This document shows positions 39,037 through 47,175 of a stretch of 59,939 nt of DNA, piece by piece. The stretch's first letter is position 1; each line of letters begins with the position of its first letter. A program made the position numbers and the translations under genes. Source of the DNA: Planctomycetaceae bacterium (GTDB lineage: Bacteria > Planctomycetota > Planctomycetia > Pirellulales > UBA1268). The notes beneath the pieces are model-generated. The model was not told the DNA's origin. It did no database searches and worked only from the letters and a program-made list of their open reading frames with translations. The stretch is taken from positions 1-59,939 of the forward strand of contig CACORA010000012.1 of assembly GCA_902629495.1 (NCBI GenBank). Reading direction: 5' to 3'.

Positions 39037-39058
39037 AATGATGTAGGCGTGCCCTTCA

Positions 39059-39922
39059 ATGCCACTCATCCTCGATCGAACGAAATACGACGCTTCATAT
39101 AGCGGAAGTTCACCGCTATCAATCGATTTTAAGGGAATAATTCCAGAGCGTGTCTTTGGTCTTTCTCTTCTGGAAATATCCCATCTCAAGATTTCTGCCG
39201 ATGGTGTTCCATGTCTACTGGGTGATACCTGTGTTGTGCAAGGAACGACTAATGATCATTGCATCGAATGCCATGGTGACTTTTCCCGTGTTCACTGGTT
39301 GGGCACGGAAATGGGTTCGGGAACAATGATTGTCTACGGGTCAATTGGCCGTCATGCAGGCCAGGGCATGACTGGAGGTCAGATCACAATCACTGGTAAT
39401 GCCGGCGATTGGTTAGCAGCAGAACTCAGGGGTGGCATGATCCATGTAGAAGGCAATGCTGGTGACAATGCCGCTGCTGCATTACCAGGAAGTGAATACG
39501 GCGTTTGTGGTGGAAGAATCACCATCGAAGGAAATGCTGGCCATCTTGCAGGAGCACGTATGAGACGTGGTTTACTTGCTATCGGTGGGCAATGTGGTGT
39601 AGCCGCTGCCTTTGAACTTCGAGCAGGCACCGTCATTGTTGTTGGAAAAACTGGATCACACGCTGCGTTGGGAATGCGTCGCGGTTCATTGATTTCATTA
39701 TCCGTGCCAGACGAAATCTCACCCCTGTTTCGTCGTGGTGTTCGCTGGGAGCCCACATTCTTGCATGCCCTTGCTCAAAGCCTTCAAAATTCTGGTTTTC
39801 GGAGCATCGAGGCCCTCAAAGCATGCCTCAAGCAGCCATGGCAGCAGTGGCATGGTGACCTTTTGACCGGTGGAAGAGGAGAGTTTTTGCATCCTTGTGG
39901 CCTTGAGCCAGCCAATTCATGA
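39059..39922 (+). CDS. fhcC: Formylmethanofuran dehydrogenase subunit C
   Basis: 287 residues made largely of GxGxG/Gly-rich parallel beta-helix repeats, the fold shared with the glutamate synthase C-terminus. Examples: GSGTMIVYGSIGRHAGQGMTGGQITITGNAGDW (cited in part), GMIHVEGNAGDNAAAALPGS and RMRRGLLAIGGQCG. In the Fhc complex it is the structural subunit linking FhcA/FhcB to FhcD. It lies 86 bases upstream of rpsL on the same strand and 21 kb from fhcB-fhcA, an unusual split. The ATG at 39059 is the only sensible start. Confidence 0.92.
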   Translation: MPLILDRTKYDASYSGSSPLSIDFKGIIPERVFGLSLLEISHLKISADGVPCLLGDTCVVQGTTNDHCIECHGDFSRVHWLGTEMGSGTMIVYGSIGRHAGQGMTGGQITITGNAGDWLAAELRGGMIHVEGNAGDNAAAALPGSEYGVCGGRITIEGNAGHLAGARMRRGLLAIGGQCGVAAAFELRAGTVIVVGKTGSHAALGMRRGSLISLSVPDEISPLFRRGVRWEPTFLHALAQSLQNSGFRSIEALKACLKQPWQQWHGDLLTGGRGEFLHPCGLEPANS

Positions 39923-40008
39923 GGCACGCTTTTTCCAAGACCGGTTTTCGGATAGCCTGTAGCGTTCGAAAAGTAACTCATTCATCCCTTTAAAATTCGT
40001 ATCGCTCT

Positions 40009-40377
40009 ATGCCAACGATCAGTCAGCTCGTACGCAGTCGCCGCAAGCCAAAGCGCAAGTTCTCAAAGTCACCAGTTCTTGATAGGTGTCCTCAGAAGCG
40101 CGGCGTTTGCTTGCAAGTACGTACAATGACGCCAAAAAAACCAAACTCTGCTTTGCGAAAGATTGCTCGTGTTCGTCTCTCGAATCAAAAAGAGGTGACT
40201 GTTTACATTCCAGGTGAAGGCCACAATCTTCAAGAACACTCGATTGTGCTTATTCGTGGAGGACGCGTAAGAGATTTACCAGGTGTTCGTTATCACGTTA
40301 TTCGCGGAGCGCTCGACACATTGGGTGTTCAGGATAGAAAACAGTCCCGTAGTCTGTATGGAGCGAAGAAGGGTTAG
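40009..40377 (+). CDS. rpsL: 30S ribosomal protein S12
   Basis: 122-residue S12 of the decoding centre. [42 protein letters not shown] and [13 protein letters not shown] are all present. Residue 88 is Arg (GGRVRDLPG) where E. coli and other streptomycin-sensitive bacteria have Lys (mature K87); Lys43 of TPKKPNS is kept, and Asp89, the methylthiolation site, is present. It is followed by rpsG after 17 bases. The fusA and tuf genes of the usual str operon do not follow. Confidence 0.98.
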   Translation: MPTISQLVRSRRKPKRKFSKSPVLDRCPQKRGVCLQVRTMTPKKPNSALRKIARVRLSNQKEVTVYIPGEGHNLQEHSIVLIRGGRVRDLPGVRYHVIRGALDTLGVQDRKQSRSLYGAKKG

Positions 40378-40394
40378 TCACAAGGTTTTTTAAT

Positions 40395-40865
40395 ATGGGA
40401 AGCATTACTGCCAGCCGCGAACAACTTCGTCCAGACCCAAAGTTTGGTTCCTTACTTGCAAGCAAGTTCATTAATTGCCTCATGCTTGATGGCAAGAAAA
40501 GTATTGCACAAGGCGTTTTTTATCGGGCACTTGATATCGTTGGTCAAAAAATCAGTGATGATGAACCAATTGAAATTTTTTCAAGGGCTGTTGAGAATGT
40601 AAAACCAGCTGTCGAGGTTCGTTCGAAAAGAGTGGGGGGTGCGGCATACCAGGTCCCCATGCAAGTCAATCGAACACGCCAACAATCACTTGCCATTCGA
40701 TGGATTCTTCAAGCCGTCCGTGACAAAAAAGGACGTGCTACGCACGAAAAGCTAGCGGAGGAAATTATTGCTGCCTACAAGCGAGAAGGTGCAGCAGTTA
40801 CAAAACGAGAAAATGTCCACCGTATGGCCGACGCAAATAAAGCTTTTGCTCACTTTGCTTGGTGA
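40395..40865 (+). CDS. rpsG: 30S ribosomal protein S7
   Basis: 156-residue S7, the head-domain assembly protein. Recognised by [25 protein letters not shown] (in part), [30 protein letters not shown] and a C-terminal [14 protein letters not shown]. It closes the rpsL-rpsG pair; the next gene downstream (yjbQ) is convergent, so the operon ends here. Confidence 0.98.
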   Translation: MGSITASREQLRPDPKFGSLLASKFINCLMLDGKKSIAQGVFYRALDIVGQKISDDEPIEIFSRAVENVKPAVEVRSKRVGGAAYQVPMQVNRTRQQSLAIRWILQAVRDKKGRATHEKLAEEIIAAYKREGAAVTKRENVHRMADANKAFAHFAW

Positions 40866-40889
40866 TGCAAGAAATCCTTGACGTTGTGA

Positions 40890-41309
40890 TCATTCACCGT
40901 GAATCGTCACAATAATCTTTCGAACGCCGCCGTGATCTCTATGCTCACAGAGATAGATCCCCTGCCACGTTCCGAGGCATAACCGACCTTCCCTTATAGG
41001 AATGGTAATTGCACTTCCCAGCATTGATGCCTTGACGTGAGCTGGCATGTCATCTGGACCTTCACTGGTATGTATGTAAGGAAGCGTTTCTGGCACGACT
41101 TCATTAAAAGCCATTTCGAGGTCTTTCGGTACATCAGGATCAGCATTCTCATTTAACGATAGACTCGCCGAGGTGTGGCAGATAAAAAGATTTAGAAGGC
41201 CTACTCTGATGTCATCAAGACACTCCAGTGAGGCCATAATTTCTGAAGTGATCAGATGAAACCCACGACGTCGTGGCCGAAGTTTCACCTCACGCTGAAT
41301 CCACTTCAT
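40890..41309 (-). CDS. yjbQ: YjbQ / UPF0047 family protein
   Basis: 139 residues. Family signatures are GLLNLFICHTSASLSLNENADPDVPKDLE, HTSEGPDDMPAHVKASMLG and LCLGTWQGIYLCEHRDHGG. The fold has been linked to thiamine phosphate synthase-like activity, but the physiological role is unsettled. The frame starts with GTG at 41318, but AAAAGG sits eight bases before the ATG at 41309. It follows sppA on the same strand by 15 bases and ends 24 bases from the convergent rpsG. Confidence 0.9.
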   Translation of the reverse strand: MKWIQREVKLRPRRRGFHLITSEIMASLECLDDIRVGLLNLFICHTSASLSLNENADPDVPKDLEMAFNEVVPETLPYIHTSEGPDDMPAHVKASMLGSAITIPIREGRLCLGTWQGIYLCEHRDHGGVRKIIVTIHGE

Positions 41310-41324
41310 AAACAACACCTTTTC

Positions 41325-43115
41325 TCAATGAATAGAAACTTCTGCGGGAAGCATCATCAAAGGCTCTCCTGAAGATAGCAACGATAATGAATCTATCCAT
41401 CGCATAACGTGCTCTGCAGCAGGAAAACGCTCCATGATTGCTCGTAATGACTTAGTAGCAAGCGGAGCAGATTCATTTGATGGGCGTTGACCAAATAAAT
41501 CATCGAAAAGGCCCTGTGATTTAGGCATAAGAAGGCGATCAAATCGCTCCCCCCGTTCAAGATTGGCCAACTTCAGTGCCTCTTCAATCGCATCATCGAG
41601 TGTTCCAAGACTATCAACTAACCCAGCTTCCTTTGCCATTCTTCCTGTAAAAATCCTGCCTTCAGCAAGTGTTGCGACCCTTTCTTTATCCAATCGACGA
41701 CCATCGGCTACTTTCGATGTGAAAAGCTTATAGATCTGCTTCATTGACTTAAGAAACACCTCTTTTTCATGCTTTGAAAAAGGGGTCTGCATTGAAAGCC
41801 AACCTGCATTCCGTCCCTTACTCACAACATCAGTGTGCACACCAACTTTTCCAAGAGCTCTGCCAATGGCAATTTTCCCTCCCACAACTCCGATGGAGCC
41901 CGTGAGTGTACCGGGAGCGGCGACAATCCTGTCCGCTGCGACTGCCACATAGTAGCCACCACTGGCAGCTGTGTCCGACAGACTTGCCACGACAGGCTTT
42001 TCAACGCGCTCTACCTCTCTCCATATCAAGTCACTTGCAAGTGCTGACCCTCCAGGAGAGTTTATTCTCAAGACGATTGCAGCAACATTTTTGTTGGAAT
42101 CAGCCTCGCGAATAGCATTGATAATCGCTCCACTCCCACCGGTTGTACCGGTCAAGAATCCTCCAGAAGCTTGCCCCTCCTGAATCTCTCCGTTGACGTA
42201 CACAATGGCAATTTGTTTGCGACTACTCTTTGAGCTCTTCTCTGTGCTCCCTGAAAACATCTCGAGTAATTTCACCATGCCCCCAAGACCCGAAAAATCA
42301 TTGTCCACTTCACGAGCAGCGTAATCACGCAGAATAATCGGCTGAGCTATTCCTGCCTGTGCTGCAAGGCCACTAATCGCTTCATCCTCATAAGCAATGG
42401 CATCAACTAAGCCCACTTGTTGTGCTACCTCAGGAGAAAACACTCCCTCGTCAACCAATTTCCGTACAGCTTTTTGATCTAAATTTCTCGCATGTGCTAT
42501 CTGTTCAATAAATTGATCATAGAGATCTCCAACAAATTCCTCATACTGTTTGCGAAGTTGAGGACTCATGCTATTTCTTGTCATCGGTTCACCAGCCCCC
42601 TTGAATTCACCCACTTGTAGGATTTCAGCGTCAACTCCTACCGCATCAAGCATTGCTTTATAAAAAGTCACTTCGACCCGTACCCCTGTAATTTCAAGAG
42701 AGGATGCAGGGGGCATCGAAATACTGTCACAGGAAGTAGCGAGGGTATAGAGCACGGGGCCACCGCTCACAAAGTGAGCCACAACTGGCTTACCTGATGC
42801 TTGAACCCGCTCAATCGCCGCCATGATTTCCAACATCCGTCCACGACCAATATCTGTCTTGGTGATCGATAAAAGTACGGCACGTATCTCTGGGTCCGTC
42901 GCTGTCTGTTCAATTCGGTCTACGATCCTGTGCAGCCTTGGTGAAACATCTGCAAACATTCCAGACTGACCAACCCCTTCTTGAATGGAGCCAGTTATTG
43001 AAATGTGGGCAATCTTCTGAGATGTCCGTGTATCTTCGTCAGCAAAGACGCATCCCAAACCAAGCGAACAAAAAAATAAAAATGACAAAAATGACAAAAA
43101 AAACTGCTTTTTCAT
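41325..43115 (-). CDS. sppA: Signal peptide peptidase SppA
   Basis: 596-residue membrane serine-lysine protease that clears cleaved signal peptides, of the long E. coli-like double-domain type. Leader helix at 3-24. The catalytic Lys172 is in GEFKGAGEPMTRNSMS and Ser385 in SDTAASGGYYVA, matching E. coli K209 and S409. LTGSIGVVGGK follows. The start at 43115 is favoured by GGAGAGGA seven bases upstream; the frame is open a further 38 codons. It is divergent from lexA. Confidence 0.95.
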   Translation of the reverse strand: MKKQFFLSFLSFLFFCSLGLGCVFADEDTRTSQKIAHISITGSIQEGVGQSGMFADVSPRLHRIVDRIEQTATDPEIRAVLLSITKTDIGRGRMLEIMAAIERVQASGKPVVAHFVSGGPVLYTLATSCDSISMPPASSLEITGVRVEVTFYKAMLDAVGVDAEILQVGEFKGAGEPMTRNSMSPQLRKQYEEFVGDLYDQFIEQIAHARNLDQKAVRKLVDEGVFSPEVAQQVGLVDAIAYEDEAISGLAAQAGIAQPIILRDYAAREVDNDFSGLGGMVKLLEMFSGSTEKSSKSSRKQIAIVYVNGEIQEGQASGGFLTGTTGGSGAIINAIREADSNKNVAAIVLRINSPGGSALASDLIWREVERVEKPVVASLSDTAASGGYYVAVAADRIVAAPGTLTGSIGVVGGKIAIGRALGKVGVHTDVVSKGRNAGWLSMQTPFSKHEKEVFLKSMKQIYKLFTSKVADGRRLDKERVATLAEGRIFTGRMAKEAGLVDSLGTLDDAIEEALKLANLERGERFDRLLMPKSQGLFDDLFGQRPSNESAPLATKSLRAIMERFPAAEHVMRWIDSLSLLSSGEPLMMLPAEVSIH

Positions 43116-43122
43116 AAAATTT

Positions 43123-43130
43123 TCCTCTCC
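43123..43130 (-). promoter_or_regulatory. sppA ribosome binding site
   Basis: On the minus strand GGAGAGGA ends seven bases before the ATG at 43115 and rules out the upstream open start. Confidence 0.75.
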
Positions 43131-43209
43131 GAAGCCTCTCTCGCTCCCCTCAATGTATCGTGTGAAGCAAGAAAAAATGAACCTCTTATTGGTAAATGGA
43201 CGAACGTAT

Positions 43210-43220
43210 AGTAAGATACT
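43210..43220. promoter_or_regulatory. Short palindrome upstream of lexA, possible operator
   Basis: AGTA-AGA-TACT is an exact short dyad between divergent sppA and lexA. LexA commonly controls its own gene through a dyad, but this one is short and the planctomycete LexA box is not known to me. Low confidence. Confidence 0.2.
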
Positions 43221-43280
43221 GTCGTACACCTATTTGTTTTTTCATCTGCTTTCCCAATGCAAGGAGGTGTGATTTCCATC

Positions 43281-44024
43281 ATGCCCAGCGCCTCTACCAG
43301 AAAAAAGTCTTCTGTTGTGAAAAAAAACTCGCGTAAGTCGACGTCAAATTCACGCCACGAAAAGTCATCTTCCAACACATCGGATTATCTGAATGCTACA
43401 AAGGGATCAGACTTAGGCATCAGTTTTGATGCTGACGCCGCTCCTACAAAGCGTCAGTTAGAGATATATGAATTCATCCGTGAAAAAATTTATAGCCGAG
43501 GGTACGGTCCTACCGTTCGAGAAATAGGTCATGCCTTCAAAATAAAATCACCGAATGGTGTGGTTTGCCATCTGAAGGCGCTCGAACGCAAAGGAATGAT
43601 TAATCGTGGTAAAAATATGTCTCGGGCGATAGAGCTTGTGAGTGAACCTGCTCATCTGCGTGGCCTACCAATGGCAGGATGGGTTGCCGCAGGCACACTC
43701 CGACCTGCCGAAGAACAGTCTGATCGCGTGGATTTTGAAAACTTGTTCAATAGAGATAGTCACTTTGTTCTCAAAGTGATGGGTGACTCTATGATTGAGG
43801 CTCAAATTGCTGATGGTGACTGGGTTGTTATACAAAAAAAACAGTCTGCACACTCAGGCGATATTGTTGTCGCGCAAACAGAGGATGGTGAAGCTACACT
43901 CAAGCAATGGTTTCCAGAACGAGACCGCATTCGACTACAACCTGCAAACAGTTCAATGCGACCAATTTATGTGAAATCTGCTCAAATTTTAGGTGTTTTA
44001 GCCGGAGTTGTTCGAAAAACTTAA
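43281..44024 (+). CDS. lexA: LexA repressor with a Ser/Lys-rich N-terminal tail
   Basis: 247-residue SOS repressor-protease. The winged helix-turn-helix is at about 55-118 (TKRQLEIYEFI, GYGPTVREIGHAF, NGVVCHLKALERKGMI). The cleavage site is GWVAAGTL (Ala137-Gly138), catalytic Ser170 in MGDSMIEA and Lys208 in EATLKQWF. Before the DNA-binding domain there are about 52 residues rich in Ser, Lys and Asn (TRKKSSVVKKNSRKS), where LexA normally begins with the helix. An excellent AAGGAGG site (43261) lies 13 bases before this ATG; ATG 43257 is 5' of the site. Confidence 0.9.
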   Translation: MPSASTRKKSSVVKKNSRKSTSNSRHEKSSSNTSDYLNATKGSDLGISFDADAAPTKRQLEIYEFIREKIYSRGYGPTVREIGHAFKIKSPNGVVCHLKALERKGMINRGKNMSRAIELVSEPAHLRGLPMAGWVAAGTLRPAEEQSDRVDFENLFNRDSHFVLKVMGDSMIEAQIADGDWVVIQKKQSAHSGDIVVAQTEDGEATLKQWFPERDRIRLQPANSSMRPIYVKSAQILGVLAGVVRKT

Positions 44025-44061
44025 GTGATCTGAAATGTGATGCCTTGACTCAGCATGCACG

Positions 44062-45465
44062 TCAATGACCATGACTCAATTCCTCTAATTGATTCAGTTT
44101 GTTGTAAAGTGTCTTCAAACTGATACCAAGTTCATCAGCGGTCCTCGCCTTATTTCCATCATTTCTATCCAATCCTTCTACGATGGCCCGCATCTCCATC
44201 TCTCTAAGGCTTTCAGGCTTTGCAGTCCCCTGAGACCGTTCCAGTCTTTGTGCATTATGCGTTCTCACAGACACCCCGGACGCTGATCCAAGTCTTGATG
44301 GAAGGTCATCTACACAAAGCGGAAGCTCATCACATAATACAAGCGCATGTTCAATAACATTAGCCAACTCGCGAACATTCCCTGGCCATCGGTGATCGTT
44401 CAGCTTTTGGAGCACCTCCTTTGTTACGACATCAACTTTCAGAGGGACATGAGGCCGTGATTTTCTGATAAAATGCTGGACAAGTTCAGGAATATCTTCC
44501 TGTCGGCTACGCAAAGGCGGTACAACGATTTCAAACGTATTGATTCGAAATAATAAATCTTCTCGAAATCCATCGTTAGCAACCATTTCCTCAAGACTTT
44601 GGTGCGTTGCACATACCAATCGAACGTCAACGTGATGCGTCTGATTTTCACCAACTCGACGAATTTCGCCACTCTCTAACACCCGTAGCAGTCGAGGCTG
44701 AAGCGACTTTGGCAACTCACCAATCTCGTCAAGAAATAACGTGCCACCGTTTGCAACCTCAAAGAGCCCAGGTCGATGCTCATCTGCTCCAGTAAAAGCG
44801 CCTTTACGATGACCAAATAGTTCACTTTCAACGAGATGCTCCGGGAGAGACCCGCAATTTACTGCAACAAGCGGGTGGTCTGCTCGAGCACTCAGGCCGT
44901 GTATAGACCTAGCAACCAACTCTTTACCGACCCCAGTTTCACCCAAAATCAATACATTTGATTCACTTGGTGCCACCTTTGTTATCAATTGATGAACCTT
45001 CTTGAGCGCGAGAGAACTACCTACCATCGCATTTGACCCTTCAGCTCGTCTCACTCGATTTTCTAGAGCCCGCAACCTCGCTGTGAGTTCTCTTTTCTTG
45101 CGAACGCGTTCTAAAACTGCTTGAATTTCGGCAATTTTGCAGGGCTTCGTGAGATAATCAAAAACACCATGTTTGATCGCTTCTATAGCACTCTCTAAAG
45201 AAGATTTTCCCGTAATAATAACCGACTCAGTGTCGGGAGAAGAATTACGAACATGAGTAATCACTTCCATTCCACCTGCACCAGGCATGTCCAGATCTGC
45301 AATGACACAGTCATAGGCGGTCTGCTCGAGGGCTGCTAATGCAGTTTGCCCGTCTGGGCAGACTGTTGTTTCATAGCCAAGACGAGGTAGTTCGATCCTC
45401 ATTAACTCCTGAATCGTAGCTTCATCATCTGCAAAAAGTATTCGCATAGGTTTAGGCTGCTTCAC
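44062..45465 (-). CDS. NtrC-family sigma-54 response regulator
   Basis: 467 residues: receiver (1-120, Asp57 in IADLDMPG), AAA+ sigma-54 domain with Walker A GETGVGKELV, GAFTGADE (the sigma-54 contact loop) and LFLDEIGELP, and a Fis-type helix-turn-helix at the end (KARTADELGISLKTLYNKL). It would activate sigma-54 promoters when phosphorylated. It overlaps the end of the sensor kinase gene by 14 bases, so the two form a two-component pair. Confidence 0.95.
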   Translation of the reverse strand: MKQPKPMRILFADDEATIQELMRIELPRLGYETTVCPDGQTALAALEQTAYDCVIADLDMPGAGGMEVITHVRNSSPDTESVIITGKSSLESAIEAIKHGVFDYLTKPCKIAEIQAVLERVRKKRELTARLRALENRVRRAEGSNAMVGSSLALKKVHQLITKVAPSESNVLILGETGVGKELVARSIHGLSARADHPLVAVNCGSLPEHLVESELFGHRKGAFTGADEHRPGLFEVANGGTLFLDEIGELPKSLQPRLLRVLESGEIRRVGENQTHHVDVRLVCATHQSLEEMVANDGFREDLLFRINTFEIVVPPLRSRQEDIPELVQHFIRKSRPHVPLKVDVVTKEVLQKLNDHRWPGNVRELANVIEHALVLCDELPLCVDDLPSRLGSASGVSVRTHNAQRLERSQGTAKPESLREMEMRAIVEGLDRNDGNKARTADELGISLKTLYNKLNQLEELSHGH

Positions 45466-47089
45466 TGTTATGTTTCACCTCATGCTGAGAGTCACCGGCA
45501 CTTAACCCGTCATTCATTGAAAACTGTTTCGACTCCGTAGCAGCTATCACTTTTGCAAGTGGCAACATCACACGAAATACAGAACCGCTACCTTCACCCC
45601 GACTAGATACCTCAATACGCCCACCATGGTCAGCTACAATCCGTTGCACAATAGACAGTCCCAAACCAGTCCCAAACCCTGCCTTACGCCTTGTAAAAAA
45701 TGGCTCAAAGATATGCTCAAGCACTTTTTCACTCATCCCACAACCGTTATCAGAAAAGATGATCATGCACTCCCCACCACTTTGACGGATCGTCACACGA
45801 ACCCGACCAGTTGTGGAGATGGAATCAAGTGCATTTGCTAACAGATTAAGGACAACCTGTTTTATCTCCTGTGGATTGACCATCGCAAGTACATCTTGCC
45901 CCTCAACAATTTCTATTCTCTTGCCAACAAATCGACCGACGTGCTGAAGCATGTCAACCACGTCAGTCACAACAGCCCTGATTGCCGTTGCCTGCCTTCG
46001 AACTTCACCCAACCGAGAAAAATCTAAAAGTTTTTCTGTAATCCCCTTACAGCGAAAGGCTTCAGTCTGTATGAGTTCTACGTAACGATTAATAAGACTC
46101 ATTTCTTCTGTTGTCTGATCAAATGAATTCATGCGACTTTCTAGTGATTCAGCACACATTGCAATTGAAGCCAAAGGATTATTGATTTCATGGGCCACTC
46201 CGGCCGCGAGAAATCCAACACTTGCAAGTTGTTCACTTCGGATTACTTCACGTGTCCTTGACTGAACCTGCTTATCGAGCTCATCACGAATCTCGCGAAA
46301 CCGATTCGTCATGTCATTTAGGGCATCTGCTAACTCTGCCATCTCATCCTGGGTATCTAAATGAATGCGAAAGGTAAAATCACCAGAGGCCACACGTCTT
46401 GATGCATGCCCCAAATGACGGAGAGGGCGGAATACCCACCGGTATGTTAATAGTCCCAATGCAGTGAGCAAAAGTACTGCGGCAATTGATGAAACGATTG
46501 TTGTAATGATAAGGGTTCGGTAACCCGCCCTTACCTCGTGCGCAAGCTCATGAAGCCTCGATTGCAGATACGTCGGAAGTTCTACCGTCAAAGCAGCAAG
46601 GCGCTCTAAGTGTGGTTCGATAGCTAACACTTGGCCACGTGAATCGGTTCTGAGAAGCGCATCAGAATCAACCTGAATATGGGGTGCCCCGATGATTCGT
46701 TCGATTGTTGAAAGGCAGGCTGCAATATCCTGAGAAGTCTTTTTCTCCAAGGTTCGATCACCAAAAAGATGGTTATCAAACTCAGTTTCTACTAACTGCT
46801 CTCGGTATCGATCTAATGCTCGCCTTGTCCATTTCAACTGATCACGAAACACATCTGATGATTCTGTTGGTTTCGAAAGCCAGCGGGCTCGTGTAAGTCG
46901 AAGTGCACTTACACTTTCATTGAGGTCGCTGGCCCGAGGGAGTTCAGTTGCACGATAACTCAAGGAGCGCACGAGTCGACGATAACTGGATACTGCCAGA
47001 AAACTACTTGCCGATAATATCGCTACCATAAAGCCAGCAAGAAGTCCTCCAAGAAGGAGTTTGTCACGAATTGGTCGTCGTTTGGACAT
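45452..47089 (-). CDS. Membrane sensor histidine kinase
   Basis: 545 residues. Two membrane helices (about 10-32 and 195-218) flank a helical periplasmic sensor, followed by HAMP, dimerisation with phospho-acceptor His300 in AAGVAHEINNPLAS, and an ATPase domain (FSDNGCGMSEKVLEHIFEPFFTR, GTGLGLSIV). The AGGAGGG site six bases before the ATG at 47089 fixes the start, 17 codons into the longest frame. It pairs with the NtrC-type regulator; the signal is unknown. Confidence 0.93.
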   Translation of the reverse strand: MSKRRPIRDKLLLGGLLAGFMVAILSASSFLAVSSYRRLVRSLSYRATELPRASDLNESVSALRLTRARWLSKPTESSDVFRDQLKWTRRALDRYREQLVETEFDNHLFGDRTLEKKTSQDIAACLSTIERIIGAPHIQVDSDALLRTDSRGQVLAIEPHLERLAALTVELPTYLQSRLHELAHEVRAGYRTLIITTIVSSIAAVLLLTALGLLTYRWVFRPLRHLGHASRRVASGDFTFRIHLDTQDEMAELADALNDMTNRFREIRDELDKQVQSRTREVIRSEQLASVGFLAAGVAHEINNPLASIAMCAESLESRMNSFDQTTEEMSLINRYVELIQTEAFRCKGITEKLLDFSRLGEVRRQATAIRAVVTDVVDMLQHVGRFVGKRIEIVEGQDVLAMVNPQEIKQVVLNLLANALDSISTTGRVRVTIRQSGGECMIIFSDNGCGMSEKVLEHIFEPFFTRRKAGFGTGLGLSIVQRIVADHGGRIEVSSRGEGSGSVFRVMLPLAKVIAATESKQFSMNDGLSAGDSQHEVKHNSEAA

Positions 47090-47095
47090 CTCCGA

Positions 47096-47102
47096 CCCTC
47101 CT
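47096..47102 (-). promoter_or_regulatory. Sensor kinase ribosome binding site
   Basis: AGGAGGG on the minus strand, six bases before the ATG at 47089; decides the start. Confidence 0.75.
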
Positions 47103-47175
47103 TGTCGGTCAATGATGGTCAATCGTAGGCCCCCAAGCACCCTATCTCCATAGCGATTTTCTGCTTATCCGGGTG

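Larger units (their letters stand above)
38459..39058. other. 600-base non-coding region
   Basis: The only stretch over 300 bases without a convincing gene. It separates the divergent dehydratase/ACP/KAS unit (minus) and fhcC (plus), so it must hold both promoters. I see the hairpin at 38798-38825 and a possible fhcC promoter near 39009-39036. Two short open frames on the minus strand (ending near 38439 and 38874) lack recognisable features and I do not call them. No tRNA fold or known RNA motif was recognised. Confidence 0.55.

Noticed and set aside
38874..39065. 63-codon minus-strand frame before fhcC
   Set aside because: Its start overlaps the fhcC ATG on the other strand, with no motif or ribosome binding site to support it; I treat the region as non-coding.
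40892..40904. ATTCAC-C-GTGAAT dyad near the rpsG-yjbQ junction
   Set aside because: It lies inside the yjbQ coding end (codons for Ile-His-Gly-Glu and the stop), so it is probably coincidental; no T-run for a terminator.
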